A stretch of DNA of 64,000 bases from Paenibacillus sacheonensis (lineage in GTDB: Bacteria; Bacillota; Bacilli; Paenibacillales; Paenibacillaceae), in NCBI RefSeq assembly GCF_009909195.1, contig NZ_JAAAMU010000014.1, positions 62,001-126,000 of the forward strand. The letters run 5' to 3'. Below, in pieces: positions 26,701 through 32,923 of this stretch; the stretch's first letter is position 1, and each line of letters starts with the position of its first letter. The notes under the pieces were generated by a model, which saw only the letters and a program-made list of their open reading frames with translations, had not been told where the DNA came from and did no database searches. Made by a program: the position numbers and the translations under genes.

Positions 26701-28674
26701 GCCGCATACGGAACGACGTACGATTCGGCGTTCGTGGAGGCGTTGAAGACGGACGGCGCTCTGACCTCGGAACGATTCGTATCGTTGATGAACGAAAGCG
26801 GTTATCGGGTCGCTTACATCGCCCAGTCGTTAAAGTCGAACTACGGCAAGACGAACGCGGAGACCAAAGCGATGTTGACGGCACTCGGCCAATACAGCGC
26901 GGCCGCGATTCAATCGACCGTCGACCAGGCGTACGGATCGGATGCGACATCCGGCACGCTGCAGGAAGCGCTTGATCTATTCGGTATTAAGACGGCGGAC
27001 GGCGCCGCGGCATTCCTTCGCCAGCAGAATGCCCCGGTCAACGACGTCGTGCAATACCTGAAGGATGCGTACGCGCTCGGAGCCGACCAGACGACGGCGA
27101 TGCTCTCGCCTTATTACGGCAAAACGGAGCTGGGTCTCGCGGTCGTCGCGATTTACTACGGCGATAAGAACATCGGCTATTTGACCAAAATGATTCCGCC
27201 GGACAAAACGTCCACGCCGAACAGCGTCGCGGTCTATATGAGCGACAAGTTCAGTGCGACGGATATCGTACTTGCGCTGAAGGTCATTTTCGGACTGGAT
27301 GCATTAGGGGTTACCGACGCCATTCGGAACGAAGTCATCCCTGCGGACAAAGTTCGCGCGGCCGTGGCCGAAGTGTTCGGCGCGGATCCCTTGTACGCGT
27401 ACTTGAAGCGGATCAAGGACAAGGGCGGCAACGCGAATGACGTCGCGGCGGAATTGGATCGCCGGGGCGTACTGGAGACGGCCGGCGCGAGCTATCTGAT
27501 CGACACGCTGGCTAGCCTCGGCTTCGATAACGCCAGCATTTTGAAGATGAGGTACAACTACTTCAACCGCTCCCGCCAGAACGCGGGAACGAACGAGGAG
27601 CAGGGGGCGCAATTGGTCCGCCTCGACGTGAATACGCCGGAAGCGATCGTCGCGTTCATCCGTACGGCGAGCGCGTCTCCGATCGATACGATCGCGATCG
27701 TGCGAGCCGGCTTGCCGAACGCCGACATGACGGCGATCGCCCGGGCCATGTACAAAGCGGGGTACGAGATACGCGCGCTTATGGGCGCCCTGAGTTTCTA
27801 CGGCGAGCACGGAGACGGCGTCGCGGCGCTGCTCAGGACGTTCGGTTTATCGGTACAGGATGCGCTGCTTTACTTGCGCGACCGTTCAAGCGACGATCAG
27901 CTTCGCTGGCTGATTCGCGACGGATATTCGCCTTCCGAGTACCTGCGGTACATGAACATCCGGTCCGATAACACGATCGCGATTCTCAAGGAGAACGGAT
28001 ATACAGCGGAGCAGCTCGGCACGCTGCTCGGGAATATGAACACGGATTTCTTCGCCATCGCGGACGCGCTATATCACGGCGGCTTTACGAACGTTCCCGA
28101 TCTTACCCGGGCATTGATCGCCGGTCGCAGCCGCGTCGTTTGGATTCCGATGTATTTGGACGAGATCGGCGGCTGGACGCTGCAGGAAGTCGCGCAAGGG
28201 ATGCTCGATTCGGGCTTGATCTCGCTGGTCGAGCTGGTCAGCGCGCTTCAGATGGCGAACGGCAACAACTTGAAGGATACGTACTTGATCATCAAAGCCA
28301 TCTCGGCGAAGGAAAGACAAGCCTTCTACGACGAGCTGAGCACGCCGGAGAGAGCCTTGATCGACGACAACGAAGTCGCGGTATTGGTCGCGATCTCCAC
28401 GTTCCGGGAAGCCGGTATCAGCATTACGAACGTTGCCCTGCAGCTCCGGAATACCGAAGTCATCGGCTTCCAGGACGGAGCCAAGCTGATGGGCCTAGGC
28501 GGATTCAACGTCGGCGACATCCTCTCGACGGTATGGGACGTGTATCGCGACGAGATCGGCATCATGATCATCCAGAAGATGATCGAGAAAGTCATCGGCA
28601 ATTATTTCGCCGAATTCAAGAACTACATCAGGCTGATCAAGATCGTGACGAAAATCGTGAAAAGGTACGCGTAA
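14794..28674 (+). CDS. Giant SLH-domain surface protein with beta- and alpha-repeat arrays
   Basis: A single open frame for about 4,626 residues. A signal peptide (HWLVIVSLVCGLIEPGTGYANA) leads into three SLH domains at about 14926-15450 (RGHWAE..GYIEGFDDG, GYVSGFPDGTFRPN, GLVTGYPDHTLRPG), which normally anchor proteins to the cell wall. A beta-solenoid-like segment and a glycine-rich linker follow to about 16200. About 24 beta-type repeats of about 88 residues occupy 16231-22563, then one SwmB-like domain (KLVAATSDESGKNVILTFDK). From 22864 to the stop the protein is alpha-helical repeats. The ATG at 14794 has GAGAGGGG eight to ten bases upstream; an in-frame ATG at 14749 is less well supported. 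There is no LPXTG or C-terminal membrane anchor. No enzymatic motif was seen. It is inferred to be a long structural or adhesive surface fibre. Confidence 0.9.
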   Translation: MGVIGYGKRSKRFIHWLVIVSLVCGLIEPGTGYANAAETEGVSSAPTDIRGHWAERTLTEWLGKGYIEGFDDGMVRPDASISRIEFVALANRLFAYKGGAGSSFKDVSASAWYASDAAAAAGEGYVSGFPDGTFRPNRTLTRVEAASMLAKLVPALVREDTDPLAAFKDQGSVPAFGRYALGAALDAGLVTGYPDHTLRPGASMSRAEAVVVLDRILKQSVPNAAGGIVVPAKQLREAGTYGPSSGTFAVAGDLTIDVPGVTLRNVIVEGSLTIGPAVGDGDVFLEGVTVNGTTAINGGGEHSVHIDDSKLGTVVVEKKDGRIRVVVDGSTVIEQMDVRTDARIESNGTAPAAGIEGISITADGEVSLTGKFAFVEIKSDVKLIVEAGSIDRLVVNETVGGTTVTLNGGVKVAHAELHGTTSVRGAGEIAQALVDAPGVVFETEPLQVDKTERGGKDAGAPIGGGGGGIIIPPDPTGPTTVNVAVTANQAGVSGFKLNFSTAVTGLTSSAVTLQDIGGQSVTVGSVATLDGGLSYGVVAALVQGETYTVALAKTGYDFGSAVTFSVQAAPPQTIHVNANVMDISVVGFKVVFDQAVTDPAFTLKQAGNPVGIADAVASDNGRSYTLAAALAEDGTYTLAVAKPGYDFGTPKSVYVPVTTPETVPVTASVSAVSETGFTLSLSGAVDGLSAGDFSLTDALGAPIGLTAATADGGATYAIAAMLAAGSSYALAITKSGYGFGAALAVVVPGVPGTVVVSPSASGITMAGFLLSMDRTVPDMEPLSLELRNGDNDPVGIDMLSAVVAGSQYEVWASLDMNETYTLTLNKEGYAFDAPVAIEVVPERMNASVSQVSHGSFRLTFETPLSGLTVEQIALKDASGQPIAISGIRTEDGGAAWSIDADMTAAGTYAFRVETPDGKYAEGDVVVPETIAVGRYATMIGPYSPQYTGYTVHLDRAVPGLDASRFSLVNANGDPIVATAVTTADNGLTYTLQTTEINAGGPFTLGVTAPGYDFGPPAIIVSATLNPWNASQRPPQFMAGFNPAVPNMTKDNFRVVDETGADVEVVEVVWDAQMHLYIGKFAGSNGHTYTLSAHAEGYDFGAPKPIRVAARNQLAAVSATGVTLSLNPPLTLDTSSAFTLKTLDGVTVPIGSVTTDDGGATYRISASLAGGEYMLSMDADADPNQFYINIPILSTIAVDAIGSDGLTVTLDRPNSGLWTGSFQLSNTSTGDPVTITSAATSDDGHSYRLNAELPGGAYNLKLLGHLPEAGVSFQVADTVDAGSTTISRITNAGFDLSFANAIPGLLPANVDIRDAANGRLSGVTLATDDNGATYRVRVQLVSNQDYTVTLTKAFAVFQSPVAFHVNRFITGSVTDVTTGGHLILRFSPAFPEIENYLGLILKDENGQTVYPNGFESSDNGASYRVAVPGGFHPGGNYTYALELDGFEMKPVAFVVPPSMTVSSASVSGVTVAFAAPIAGLLLRNFVIRGAQGEIIAMTSAATSDGGSTYTIAGTLASGKAYTVQYKPDAASQVNEPVPFVITKLVTAAVSNPTASSFKLQFNARIANLLPGQLVLRNPDGSRIAVNQYTLATADQGLSYKVTMSMVQAGEGYTVDLARDDYKLASPVSFNVPVTAQTRLLGTQPNLIAVQVFPDMPNLTAANFTLVDGTGRTVAIAAAYQGGAIYHLTGVFDPNLTYTLKTTVPGYAFGDPIPVAYVVKVDAIVLRQNQSGFTLNLRPALPGLTASDFRLSDAGGNTVAITSAATSDDGLSYQIQAALTAGKTYTVSTTKAGYAVVTSDPFSLTSKKASIDRVSVHGFKLNFTSPTALLDTDLALTNGQGLPVKATFVSWDGGLTYQVDAELAAGVPYSLSINKMGYDFGAPLPFSLQAVVPTFGGTEAGNVNAFTLSFDQPVPGLRASDFVIMREGWGQPIPVQQATTEDGGSTYLIETTFWGAAHYTVLPKKDGYDFGAPVAMDVPVAASAAVLRSGATYIDVGLNPAVPGLNASNFVLKDDNGSALSATAAVSTDDGATYRITAAFVGGRTYTVQPVKRGYDFGVETSVFFPTVIAVEQAGVNAGQLSVRLSPAVGGLPASAFSLRNSGGGLVPIESVDELNGGLAYALQGSLTEGETYALTIRADGYDFGSALPVNVPITVGMNVADLRVNGFDVMLDQAVAGLLAGSFELTDDQGASVTVQSVTAVNGGERYHVDAALTEGKAYTLALTRGGYDFGIGRQWFVPVSVAATLKSASAAGIAIGFQSAVAGLTKGSFALLDAEGNAIGLRSATTSDDGMTYEIAADLVDGKHYTLTVTASGYAFSAPVAIDVRTAAVSNVTASGFKLGFSAAVPNLSPSLVRLKDGSGNAIALNASTFFDENPSSPNKGKSYAVLVPITAGVVYTIEVLDPAHPTTGSSEVILPIRVQSSVARANANGITISITPAQVALLPADVTIETAAGERIPVSAVVPGTAAGQFIVQAPLSEGSTYKLAFAKKGYAFASVLTAYVPIMAVAAVQSVNESGFTITLNAPVPGLSVTLIDSLGNNVTPVTVTASDEGLGYKVAVNLGYNRDFTLKLSKTGYDIGGDRIVNNISSAPKLVAATSDESGKNVILTFDKPMKPTDSASFSVKIDNQWQSNVRSALGSDPTTIILTWSGTGRVIGAANTALVAYAGVNRVQAVNLLFLPTFGETPVANAATVQGFVSSSAVNDSSAVYPAQVLRGQYGMTAMEAIKALRDGGFTVASYTRAVYAVYELSKAAIIGLFGEMEADATTMLQGQDAMFDPSYPFYEKDMIAAGYAPSEFGPFLRKHGKTGKQAAGQLKAAGASASDVASMLRSAYAETAESAASILKAAGYGLQEAAAAVQSAYELSGASAIRALKAAGWQAAEAAAAMKAQLSEGAAAMAKALAEAGYAAAAIGGAVAQAYAFDDAGTAAAVFVQAGFSASDTYGIVRGSFPQADTAKAMLEASISSRAVAQAVLEAGDGPAVVIQAMKTVRADDQMIAITIKEAWGMTGSAASDAMKAFGANGYDLANRAGLLLLAYEADIPAAVGALYDGATNEERNHLLRYLVKGGYDPVATASYFLRNVRGTGRSSVLNELKLAGLTTSQALKTLHDAIMQDGAAFGLNDALQILSGDYANRYTAADAIAGLLAAFAGDSGTALDMNAVAAAVYPTRLWDKYDIAVALKSVMGMNLQQWIALERTNAMPGCPCSVTTIRQDAQYLYSGTTLEDLTVAMSLSGQFTLDELIDGTIGAYGYSGAGQALPYLTSALKNAGYAFEDVAASFDRRGWSEWILAFSRYGIAASDVAAYLIGKQETMDQVIRKLSPYSLRDIALVLRENYGLSDVDASTAMIAGTGEPSDDIAAAIAWAYGSDPIMLWIQTLRAQGATATSVINTLAARYPAYRTYDALGPALIKGGFSRDEVIQGLIVRFSYGSNLQGTIKLIQSLYAQQQITIAQLLTASGSVTPESGIDFLALGGYKLSDMAGSLKEFYGLNAGEAAYALSKRYPNNVNEVLMALSSVYGQTIETTMAEALDAQGITTVEAAVDYLRNAGFGFRDIAAVAKERFARGAGQIAALFAANHTVDTNAVATTLASLFGQSVESVVHDLLEAQGSTSYAAAITFMNRANFSLASIVKLAKNEYDLSSGNALQALVASGLYPQTNVVGTVADVYGSGQSETIVESLAANGLNTFEQAVPYLKKMYFGLSALARVGKEHYGLTSGETIGVLAVTTEYSSPEIDAAVQNVYGQTLQQTQLSTLTGMGVASFADAIPRLRALDFALRDIVLAAKTYYGLSAGKTAYDLLHDGHLGASDVLNEIAELYGQPIDQSLEDLLDESGLATIGEAAPFLRSLGYAMQDVIEASRSYYGNGADVTIEALIAAYPDSDSVIEWAVHQQYGEGGQSSAAQAARDSLQTAGITDAAAAIAHLWNAGFSFYDIAGLLKTDFGQSAAAAAKLFLAGGSFEPAAIVGGIGAAYGTTYDSAFVEALKTDGALTSERFVSLMNESGYRVAYIAQSLKSNYGKTNAETKAMLTALGQYSAAAIQSTVDQAYGSDATSGTLQEALDLFGIKTADGAAAFLRQQNAPVNDVVQYLKDAYALGADQTTAMLSPYYGKTELGLAVVAIYYGDKNIGYLTKMIPPDKTSTPNSVAVYMSDKFSATDIVLALKVIFGLDALGVTDAIRNEVIPADKVRAAVAEVFGADPLYAYLKRIKDKGGNANDVAAELDRRGVLETAGASYLIDTLASLGFDNASILKMRYNYFNRSRQNAGTNEEQGAQLVRLDVNTPEAIVAFIRTASASPIDTIAIVRAGLPNADMTAIARAMYKAGYEIRALMGALSFYGEHGDGVAALLRTFGLSVQDALLYLRDRSSDDQLRWLIRDGYSPSEYLRYMNIRSDNTIAILKENGYTAEQLGTLLGNMNTDFFAIADALYHGGFTNVPDLTRALIAGRSRVVWIPMYLDEIGGWTLQEVAQGMLDSGLISLVELVSALQMANGNNLKDTYLIIKAISAKERQAFYDELSTPERALIDDNEVAVLVAISTFREAGISITNVALQLRNTEVIGFQDGAKLMGLGGFNVGDILSTVWDVYRDEIGIMIIQKMIEKVIGNYFAEFKNYIRLIKIVTKIVKRYA
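16231..22563 (+). repeat. About 24 beta-type protein repeats of about 88 residues
   Basis: Each unit shows the same order: a strand with SGFxLxF or similar, AVPGL or equivalent, a strand with hydrophobic alternation and ending in G, a TSDDGxTYxI core, a GxxYTLxxxKxGYDFG motif and a PVxxxVP end. GYDFG occurs exactly in at least nine units, with variants GYAFG, GYAFS and GYDIG in others. Units differ strongly from each other, so this is an old array, not recent tandem duplication. The pattern suggests an Ig-like or cadherin-like beta sandwich, which is an inference. Confidence 0.85.
22864..28674 (+). repeat. Alpha-helical hairpin repeat array, about 1,930 residues
   Basis: The C-terminal part is dominated by helical units of about 30-34 residues with a pattern like LKxAGYxxxEAAxxxxxAYxLSxxxAxxA. 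In the middle (about 25330-26500) they form larger units of about 80-90 residues built on VYGQxxxxxxxxxLxxxG, AxxxLRxxGFxxxDI and AKxxYGLSxGxT. This resembles alpha-solenoid proteins in general but no named family was recognised. It contains few cysteines and no catalytic motif. Confidence 0.8.
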
Positions 28675-28680
28675 TACACA

Positions 28681-28720
28681 AAAAGCGGCACGCAGGGAGA
28701 ATTCCCGCGCGCCGCTTTTT
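28681..28720 (+). terminator. Terminator of the giant surface gene
   Basis: AAAAGCGGC / GCCGCTTTTTT stem, with a further inner pairing around GGGAGAATTCCC, placed right after the stop. Confidence 0.9.
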
Positions 28721-28760
28721 TCTGATTATCAGCTATGTTACTTCGGGCGAGAACTCCCAG

Positions 28761-29186
28761 TTACACGCGATGCTCGTCATTTTTCCAGTCCTGAACGGCT
28801 TGCTTGATTTGAACGGATGTCAGCTTCTGCTGCACGGCCAGACGGCAAAGGTTTGGAAACTCCTGATCGCTTGCAAAACGCAGGGCGATAATTTGACTCC
28901 CGGTAAGCTGAGGATCAAGCGGAGCGCCGGTCAGCACGAAATGCCTGAAATTCTCTTCGGTCCGGATAATGCGGTCTTGAAGTTTCGTGGCGTAGGAACG
29001 AACTAATAAGAAGGTAATTAAAATGCCCGCGGTACAAACAAGGAAAAGCAAGGAAAACCAAGTACGCTCGGAGCAGAGAAAAACGATCGCACCAAGGAAG
29101 CTTACGAGAATCAATGGCGCTCCCACATAATGGAACAACGGATGCATTCTCACGTGGTTCTGATAGTTTTGTTTGGTCAAGGTCAA
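28761..29186 (-). CDS. Small membrane protein, DUF6526-like
   Basis: A 141-residue protein. The N-terminus (QNYQNHVRMHPLFHYVGAPLILVS) and two transmembrane helices (about residues 20-42 and 46-65) are followed by a soluble helical tail that begins ATKLQDRIIRTEENFRHF. The pattern fits the DUF6526 family of unknown function. Start is TTG at 29186 or TTG at 29180; the GGGAGA site spaces better to the latter. No partner genes overlap it. Confidence 0.7.
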   Translation of the reverse strand: MTLTKQNYQNHVRMHPLFHYVGAPLILVSFLGAIVFLCSERTWFSLLFLVCTAGILITFLLVRSYATKLQDRIIRTEENFRHFVLTGAPLDPQLTGSQIIALRFASDQEFPNLCRLAVQQKLTSVQIKQAVQDWKNDEHRV

Positions 29187-29329
29187 TGTCTCCCATAGGA
29201 TCTATTTACGTCCATGATATTCATCGTATCAGAGTTCCTGCGGGAAGAATAGGTACACGGCTTTAAAGTTACCTGCAATGAAATCTGGCGCGGAACGGTT
29301 ATAAAGCATTTGCTTTGGATGAAGAAGTA

Positions 29330-29893
29330 TTAGCGTAGATAGACCATTAAACTTTCTTTGTTTGCTTCCACGTAACGATACACATGATCATCAAAAATAT
29401 TGGCATGTTTGCGGTACAGGTACAAACCATCAGCTTGAGTGGCGATTACATCCAGTAATTCGTTCATATTCCTGCCATGAAGATCAGAAGACGTTGAAAC
29501 CTGATACAAGTACAGACTATTCATATCTTCTCTAATTTTCCGTAGGTCAATATGATTCAAGAGTAACAAGTCTTTGATGCCGCTCATAATCTTAAAGTCC
29601 TCGGATGCATGGATCCTGTAAAGAGCTTGAATCGTCTCTTCGAAAAATTCGCCGGATGAATTTTCCAAAAAACCGATAATGCCGTTCATTTGCAGTTCGA
29701 TATCAAAATTTATTAGCAGTATGATGTCTTGCAATAGTACAGGAAGCAGACCGAAACTTTCCTTTTCACGGAGTTTTTTATAATCACTTTCATATATATT
29801 CATTGCAATATGCGCGAGGATAGCTTCTGGATTAGAAGTGCGCAGGTTAATCTGTTGCAGCAAGTTATTTACAGTATCCTTAATCGTATCCAT
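29330..29893 (-). CDS. DUF4375-like (DMP19-type) protein
   Basis: A 187-residue, helix-rich cytosolic protein. The segment FDIELQMNGIIGFLENSSGEFFEETIQAL resembles the conserved core of DUF4375 proteins, found among proteins with possible immunity roles. The gene is visibly more A+T-rich than its neighbours. An AGGGTGA site precedes the ATG. It stands alone, with no toxin-like gene next to it. Function unknown; the family call is moderate. Confidence 0.6.
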   Translation of the reverse strand: MDTIKDTVNNLLQQINLRTSNPEAILAHIAMNIYESDYKKLREKESFGLLPVLLQDIILLINFDIELQMNGIIGFLENSSGEFFEETIQALYRIHASEDFKIMSGIKDLLLLNHIDLRKIREDMNSLYLYQVSTSSDLHGRNMNELLDVIATQADGLYLYRKHANIFDDHVYRYVEANKESLMVYLR

Positions 29894-30097
29894 GGGTCAC
29901 CCTGTCACTATTTATTTGTTCAAATATACCATTAAAGTTCATCGATTAGCGGTAGCTTTCGAAGAAATCGATCATTCCATCCTGTGCTCCCTATGGTATT
30001 GTTGTGAGTAGTCATCCTAATAATTTCTTCCATGATTGTCTTCGTTTCATTTATACTTAGTCTGACCTGTCATTTTTTACTAGGAGGAATAATAGGA

Positions 30098-32470
30098 ATG
30101 AACATTCAATTCCATAAGCCGGCCATCTTTTGGACGGAAGCGCTTCCAGTCGGGAACGGCAATCTGGGCGCGATGGTGTTCGGAGGCGTCGAACGCGAAC
30201 GCATCGCCTTGAACGAGGACACGCTGTGGTCCGGTTATCCGAAGGATTGGAATAATAGCGAGGCCGCCAGCGTCCTGCCGCAAGTCAGAAAACTCGTCAG
30301 CGAAGGCTTGTACGAGGAAGCCGACCGGCTCTGCAAAGGCATGATGGGTCCTTATACGCAGTCCTACTTGCCGCTCGGGGATCTGCAGCTCGTCATGGAG
30401 CATGGCGATCATTATAAGCAGTACGACAGAAAGCTGGACTTGAGGCAAGGGATCGCGTCGGTGGCGTATACGATCGGCGACATCCGTTATACGAGAGAAA
30501 TATTCGCGTCTCACCCCGATCGGACGCTGGTCGTTCGTCTGACAGCCAGCAAGCCGGGGCAGCTGAGCTTCCATGCCAAGGCGGACAGCTTGCTTCGTTA
30601 TTCCGCTTCAACCGACGGCGAGCATTACGTCATTGCCGGCACGGCGCCCGAGCATGTCGCGCCTAATTATCAACAGCAGGATCATCCGATCCGATACGGC
30701 GATCCGGATACTTCGAAAGCGCTGCGGTTCCATGGCCGACTTGCCGCGGTACGCGAGGGCGGCACGATGAGCGTCGACCGCGGCGGAATTCACATTGCTG
30801 GAGCGACCAGCGCGGTATTGTATTTCAGCGCGGCGACCAGCTTCGATCCCCAGCAAGGTGCACCCAGCGCGCAGCGCATGCCGGGACAGCTTACTGCCGG
30901 CGTAGTCGAAGCGGTATTGAAGAAGGATTATGCTGCCGTTCTTGCCGATCACCTTGCCGATCACATCCCGTGGATGGAGCGGGTAGACTTGCATCTCGGA
31001 GACAGCTTGGCGCCGGCGGACATGCCGACCGATCAGCGAATCGCCGAATTCGGAAGCCGGGATCCCGGACTGGTCGAGCTGCTGTTCCACTACGGGCGTT
31101 ATCTCATGATCGCAAGCTCGCGGCCGGGCACGCAGCCGGCCAATCTGCAGGGGATCTGGAACGAGCATACCCGGGCGCCGTGGAGCAGCAATTATACGCT
31201 GAACATTAACACCCAGATGAATTATTGGCCGGCCGAAAGCTGCAACTTGGCGGAAATGCATGCGCCTTTGTTCGATTTTATCGATCGGCTGGCCGCCAAC
31301 GGCAGCAAGACCGCCGAGATCAATTACGGCGCGAAGGGCTGGGTCGCGCATCATAATGCGGATTTGTGGGCGCAGACGGCACCGGTGGGCGCTTACGGCG
31401 AAGGCGATGCTTCATGGGCGTTTTGGCCGATGGGCGGGGTATGGCTGACCCAGCATCTATGGGAGCACTATGCGTTTGGGCGGGACGAAGCGTTTCTCCG
31501 GGAGCGGGCTTATCCGGTCATGAAGGAAGCGGCGTTGTTCTGCTTGAGCTGGCTGCATGAGGACGAAGACGGTTATTTGATTACCGCGCCTTCGACGTCG
31601 CCGGAGCATCATTTCAGATACGGAGACCGTCATAGTGCCGTAAGCGCCGCGTCGACGATGGATTTGACCTTGATCGGCGAGCTCTTCGACAACTGCATCG
31701 AAGCGTCCGAAGTGCTGGAGCTCGACGAAACGTTCCGAGCCGAATTGACTGCCGCGCTTAGCAAGCTCCATCCGCTCCAAATCGGCAGCCACGGTCATTT
31801 GCAGGAATGGGACAAGGACTTCGAGGACGGCGACGTCCATCACCGGCATGTCTCGCATCTCGTCGGTATCTACCCGGGCAGGAAGCTGACGGAAGAATCG
31901 GCGCCGGCGCTCTTCGATGCGGCGAGAACTTCGCTGGAACGCAGAGGGGACGGCGGAACGGGCTGGAGCCTGGGCTGGAAAATCGGCTTGTGGGCGCGCT
32001 TCAAGGATGGCGATCGTGCCGAGCGGTTAATCTCGAATTTGCTGAACCTGATCAAGGAAAACGAACCGCTCGAATACGACGGCGGCGGCGTGTACGCCAA
32101 TCTGTTCGATGCGCATCCGCCATTCCAGATCGATGGGAATTTCGCGGCGACCGCGGGAATCGCCGAACTGCTGCTGCAGTCGCACCAAGACCATCTTGCG
32201 CTTCTTCCGGCGCTGCCGTCGGCGTGGAGGACCGGTTACGTTAAAGGCCTCCGAGGCCGCGGGGGCTGCGAGGTCGATCTGAGCTGGGAGAATGGCGTGC
32301 TGGTCGAAGCGGTCATCGTATCGAACAACGCTCAGAATTGCTTGCTGCGTTCGCAGCCGATTCGCGAGGTCACCTCGGATGGAGAGACCATCGCATGGAC
32401 GGCAACGGATGACGGGTTCGGCAGCATTCCGGTCGAACAAGGGAAGCGGTACGTGATTTCGTTTCGATGA
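30098..32470 (+). CDS. Glycoside hydrolase family 95 (alpha-L-fucosidase type)
   Basis: A 790-residue enzyme with no signal peptide, so cytoplasmic. It has the N-terminal GH95 beta-domain (MNIQFHKPAIFWTEALPVGNG..GAMVFGG) and a central (alpha/alpha)6 barrel. Family motifs are LNINTQMNYWPAES near residue 366 (the Asn-x-Asn pair that activates water in characterised GH95), TAPSTSPEH near 500 (general acid Glu) and QIDGNFAATAG near 677 (Asp). GH95 members cleave alpha-1,2-fucose or alpha-L-galactose. The ATG at 30098 follows TAGGAGGAAT. It is monocistronic with a terminator 50 bases downstream; no linked transporter was seen. Confidence 0.93.
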   Translation: MNIQFHKPAIFWTEALPVGNGNLGAMVFGGVERERIALNEDTLWSGYPKDWNNSEAASVLPQVRKLVSEGLYEEADRLCKGMMGPYTQSYLPLGDLQLVMEHGDHYKQYDRKLDLRQGIASVAYTIGDIRYTREIFASHPDRTLVVRLTASKPGQLSFHAKADSLLRYSASTDGEHYVIAGTAPEHVAPNYQQQDHPIRYGDPDTSKALRFHGRLAAVREGGTMSVDRGGIHIAGATSAVLYFSAATSFDPQQGAPSAQRMPGQLTAGVVEAVLKKDYAAVLADHLADHIPWMERVDLHLGDSLAPADMPTDQRIAEFGSRDPGLVELLFHYGRYLMIASSRPGTQPANLQGIWNEHTRAPWSSNYTLNINTQMNYWPAESCNLAEMHAPLFDFIDRLAANGSKTAEINYGAKGWVAHHNADLWAQTAPVGAYGEGDASWAFWPMGGVWLTQHLWEHYAFGRDEAFLRERAYPVMKEAALFCLSWLHEDEDGYLITAPSTSPEHHFRYGDRHSAVSAASTMDLTLIGELFDNCIEASEVLELDETFRAELTAALSKLHPLQIGSHGHLQEWDKDFEDGDVHHRHVSHLVGIYPGRKLTEESAPALFDAARTSLERRGDGGTGWSLGWKIGLWARFKDGDRAERLISNLLNLIKENEPLEYDGGGVYANLFDAHPPFQIDGNFAATAGIAELLLQSHQDHLALLPALPSAWRTGYVKGLRGRGGCEVDLSWENGVLVEAVIVSNNAQNCLLRSQPIREVTSDGETIAWTATDDGFGSIPVEQGKRYVISFR

Positions 32471-32518
32471 GCATAGCGGGCAGCGCAGAGCATGAACAAT
32501 AGGTAAGGAAGCAGCGCG

Positions 32519-32565
32519 AAGAACCCTGAATCCCGCTTTGTATAAGCGGCGTTCGGGGTTCTTTT
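32519..32565 (+). terminator. Terminator of the GH95 gene
   Basis: AAGAACCC-GAA / TTC-GGGGTTCTTTT stem-loop, about 50 bases after the stop. Confidence 0.8.
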
Positions 32566-32670
32566 GCTGGCCGAGCAAGCGGTGCTGCGTTCGGAATGAT
32601 GGTCGATTGCAAGGACCCGCAGGGCCGCCTCGTTGCGGGCCGCCGGCCGGTAACGCTGCTGGAGAGCAAG

Positions 32671-32740
32671 AGAAAGAGAAAGAGAAAGAGAAAGAGAAAG
32701 AGAAAGAGAAAGAGAAAGAGAGAGAGAGAGAGAGAGAGAA
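32671..32740 (+). repeat. Simple-sequence repeat (GAGAAA)8(GA)11
   Basis: Eight perfect copies of GAGAAA (32671-32718) run straight into eleven GA dinucleotides (32719-32740). This sits in the non-coding stretch 32471-32923, which otherwise holds the GH95 terminator and no supported gene. Such long perfect microsatellites are uncommon in bacteria. Confidence 0.95.
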
Positions 32741-32923
32741 CGGCTGCAATCGATTAGAAGGCTATTGAATAGAATCCGATAGCTTGTTATCGTGTTAAGA
32801 GGAGCGCAGATTACTTCTCTTTTTTTACGCTCCAGGGGCCTGCGGTACGATGAGGTACGGAATCGACTCAACCCAACGAGCATCATCCCGATACACGATA
32901 AGCGAATATATGGAGTTGAACCG

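Noticed and set aside
32671-32740. Purine repeat as coding sequence
   Set aside because: The frames through it would give only KEKEKE or RERERE and lack a start with a ribosome binding site.
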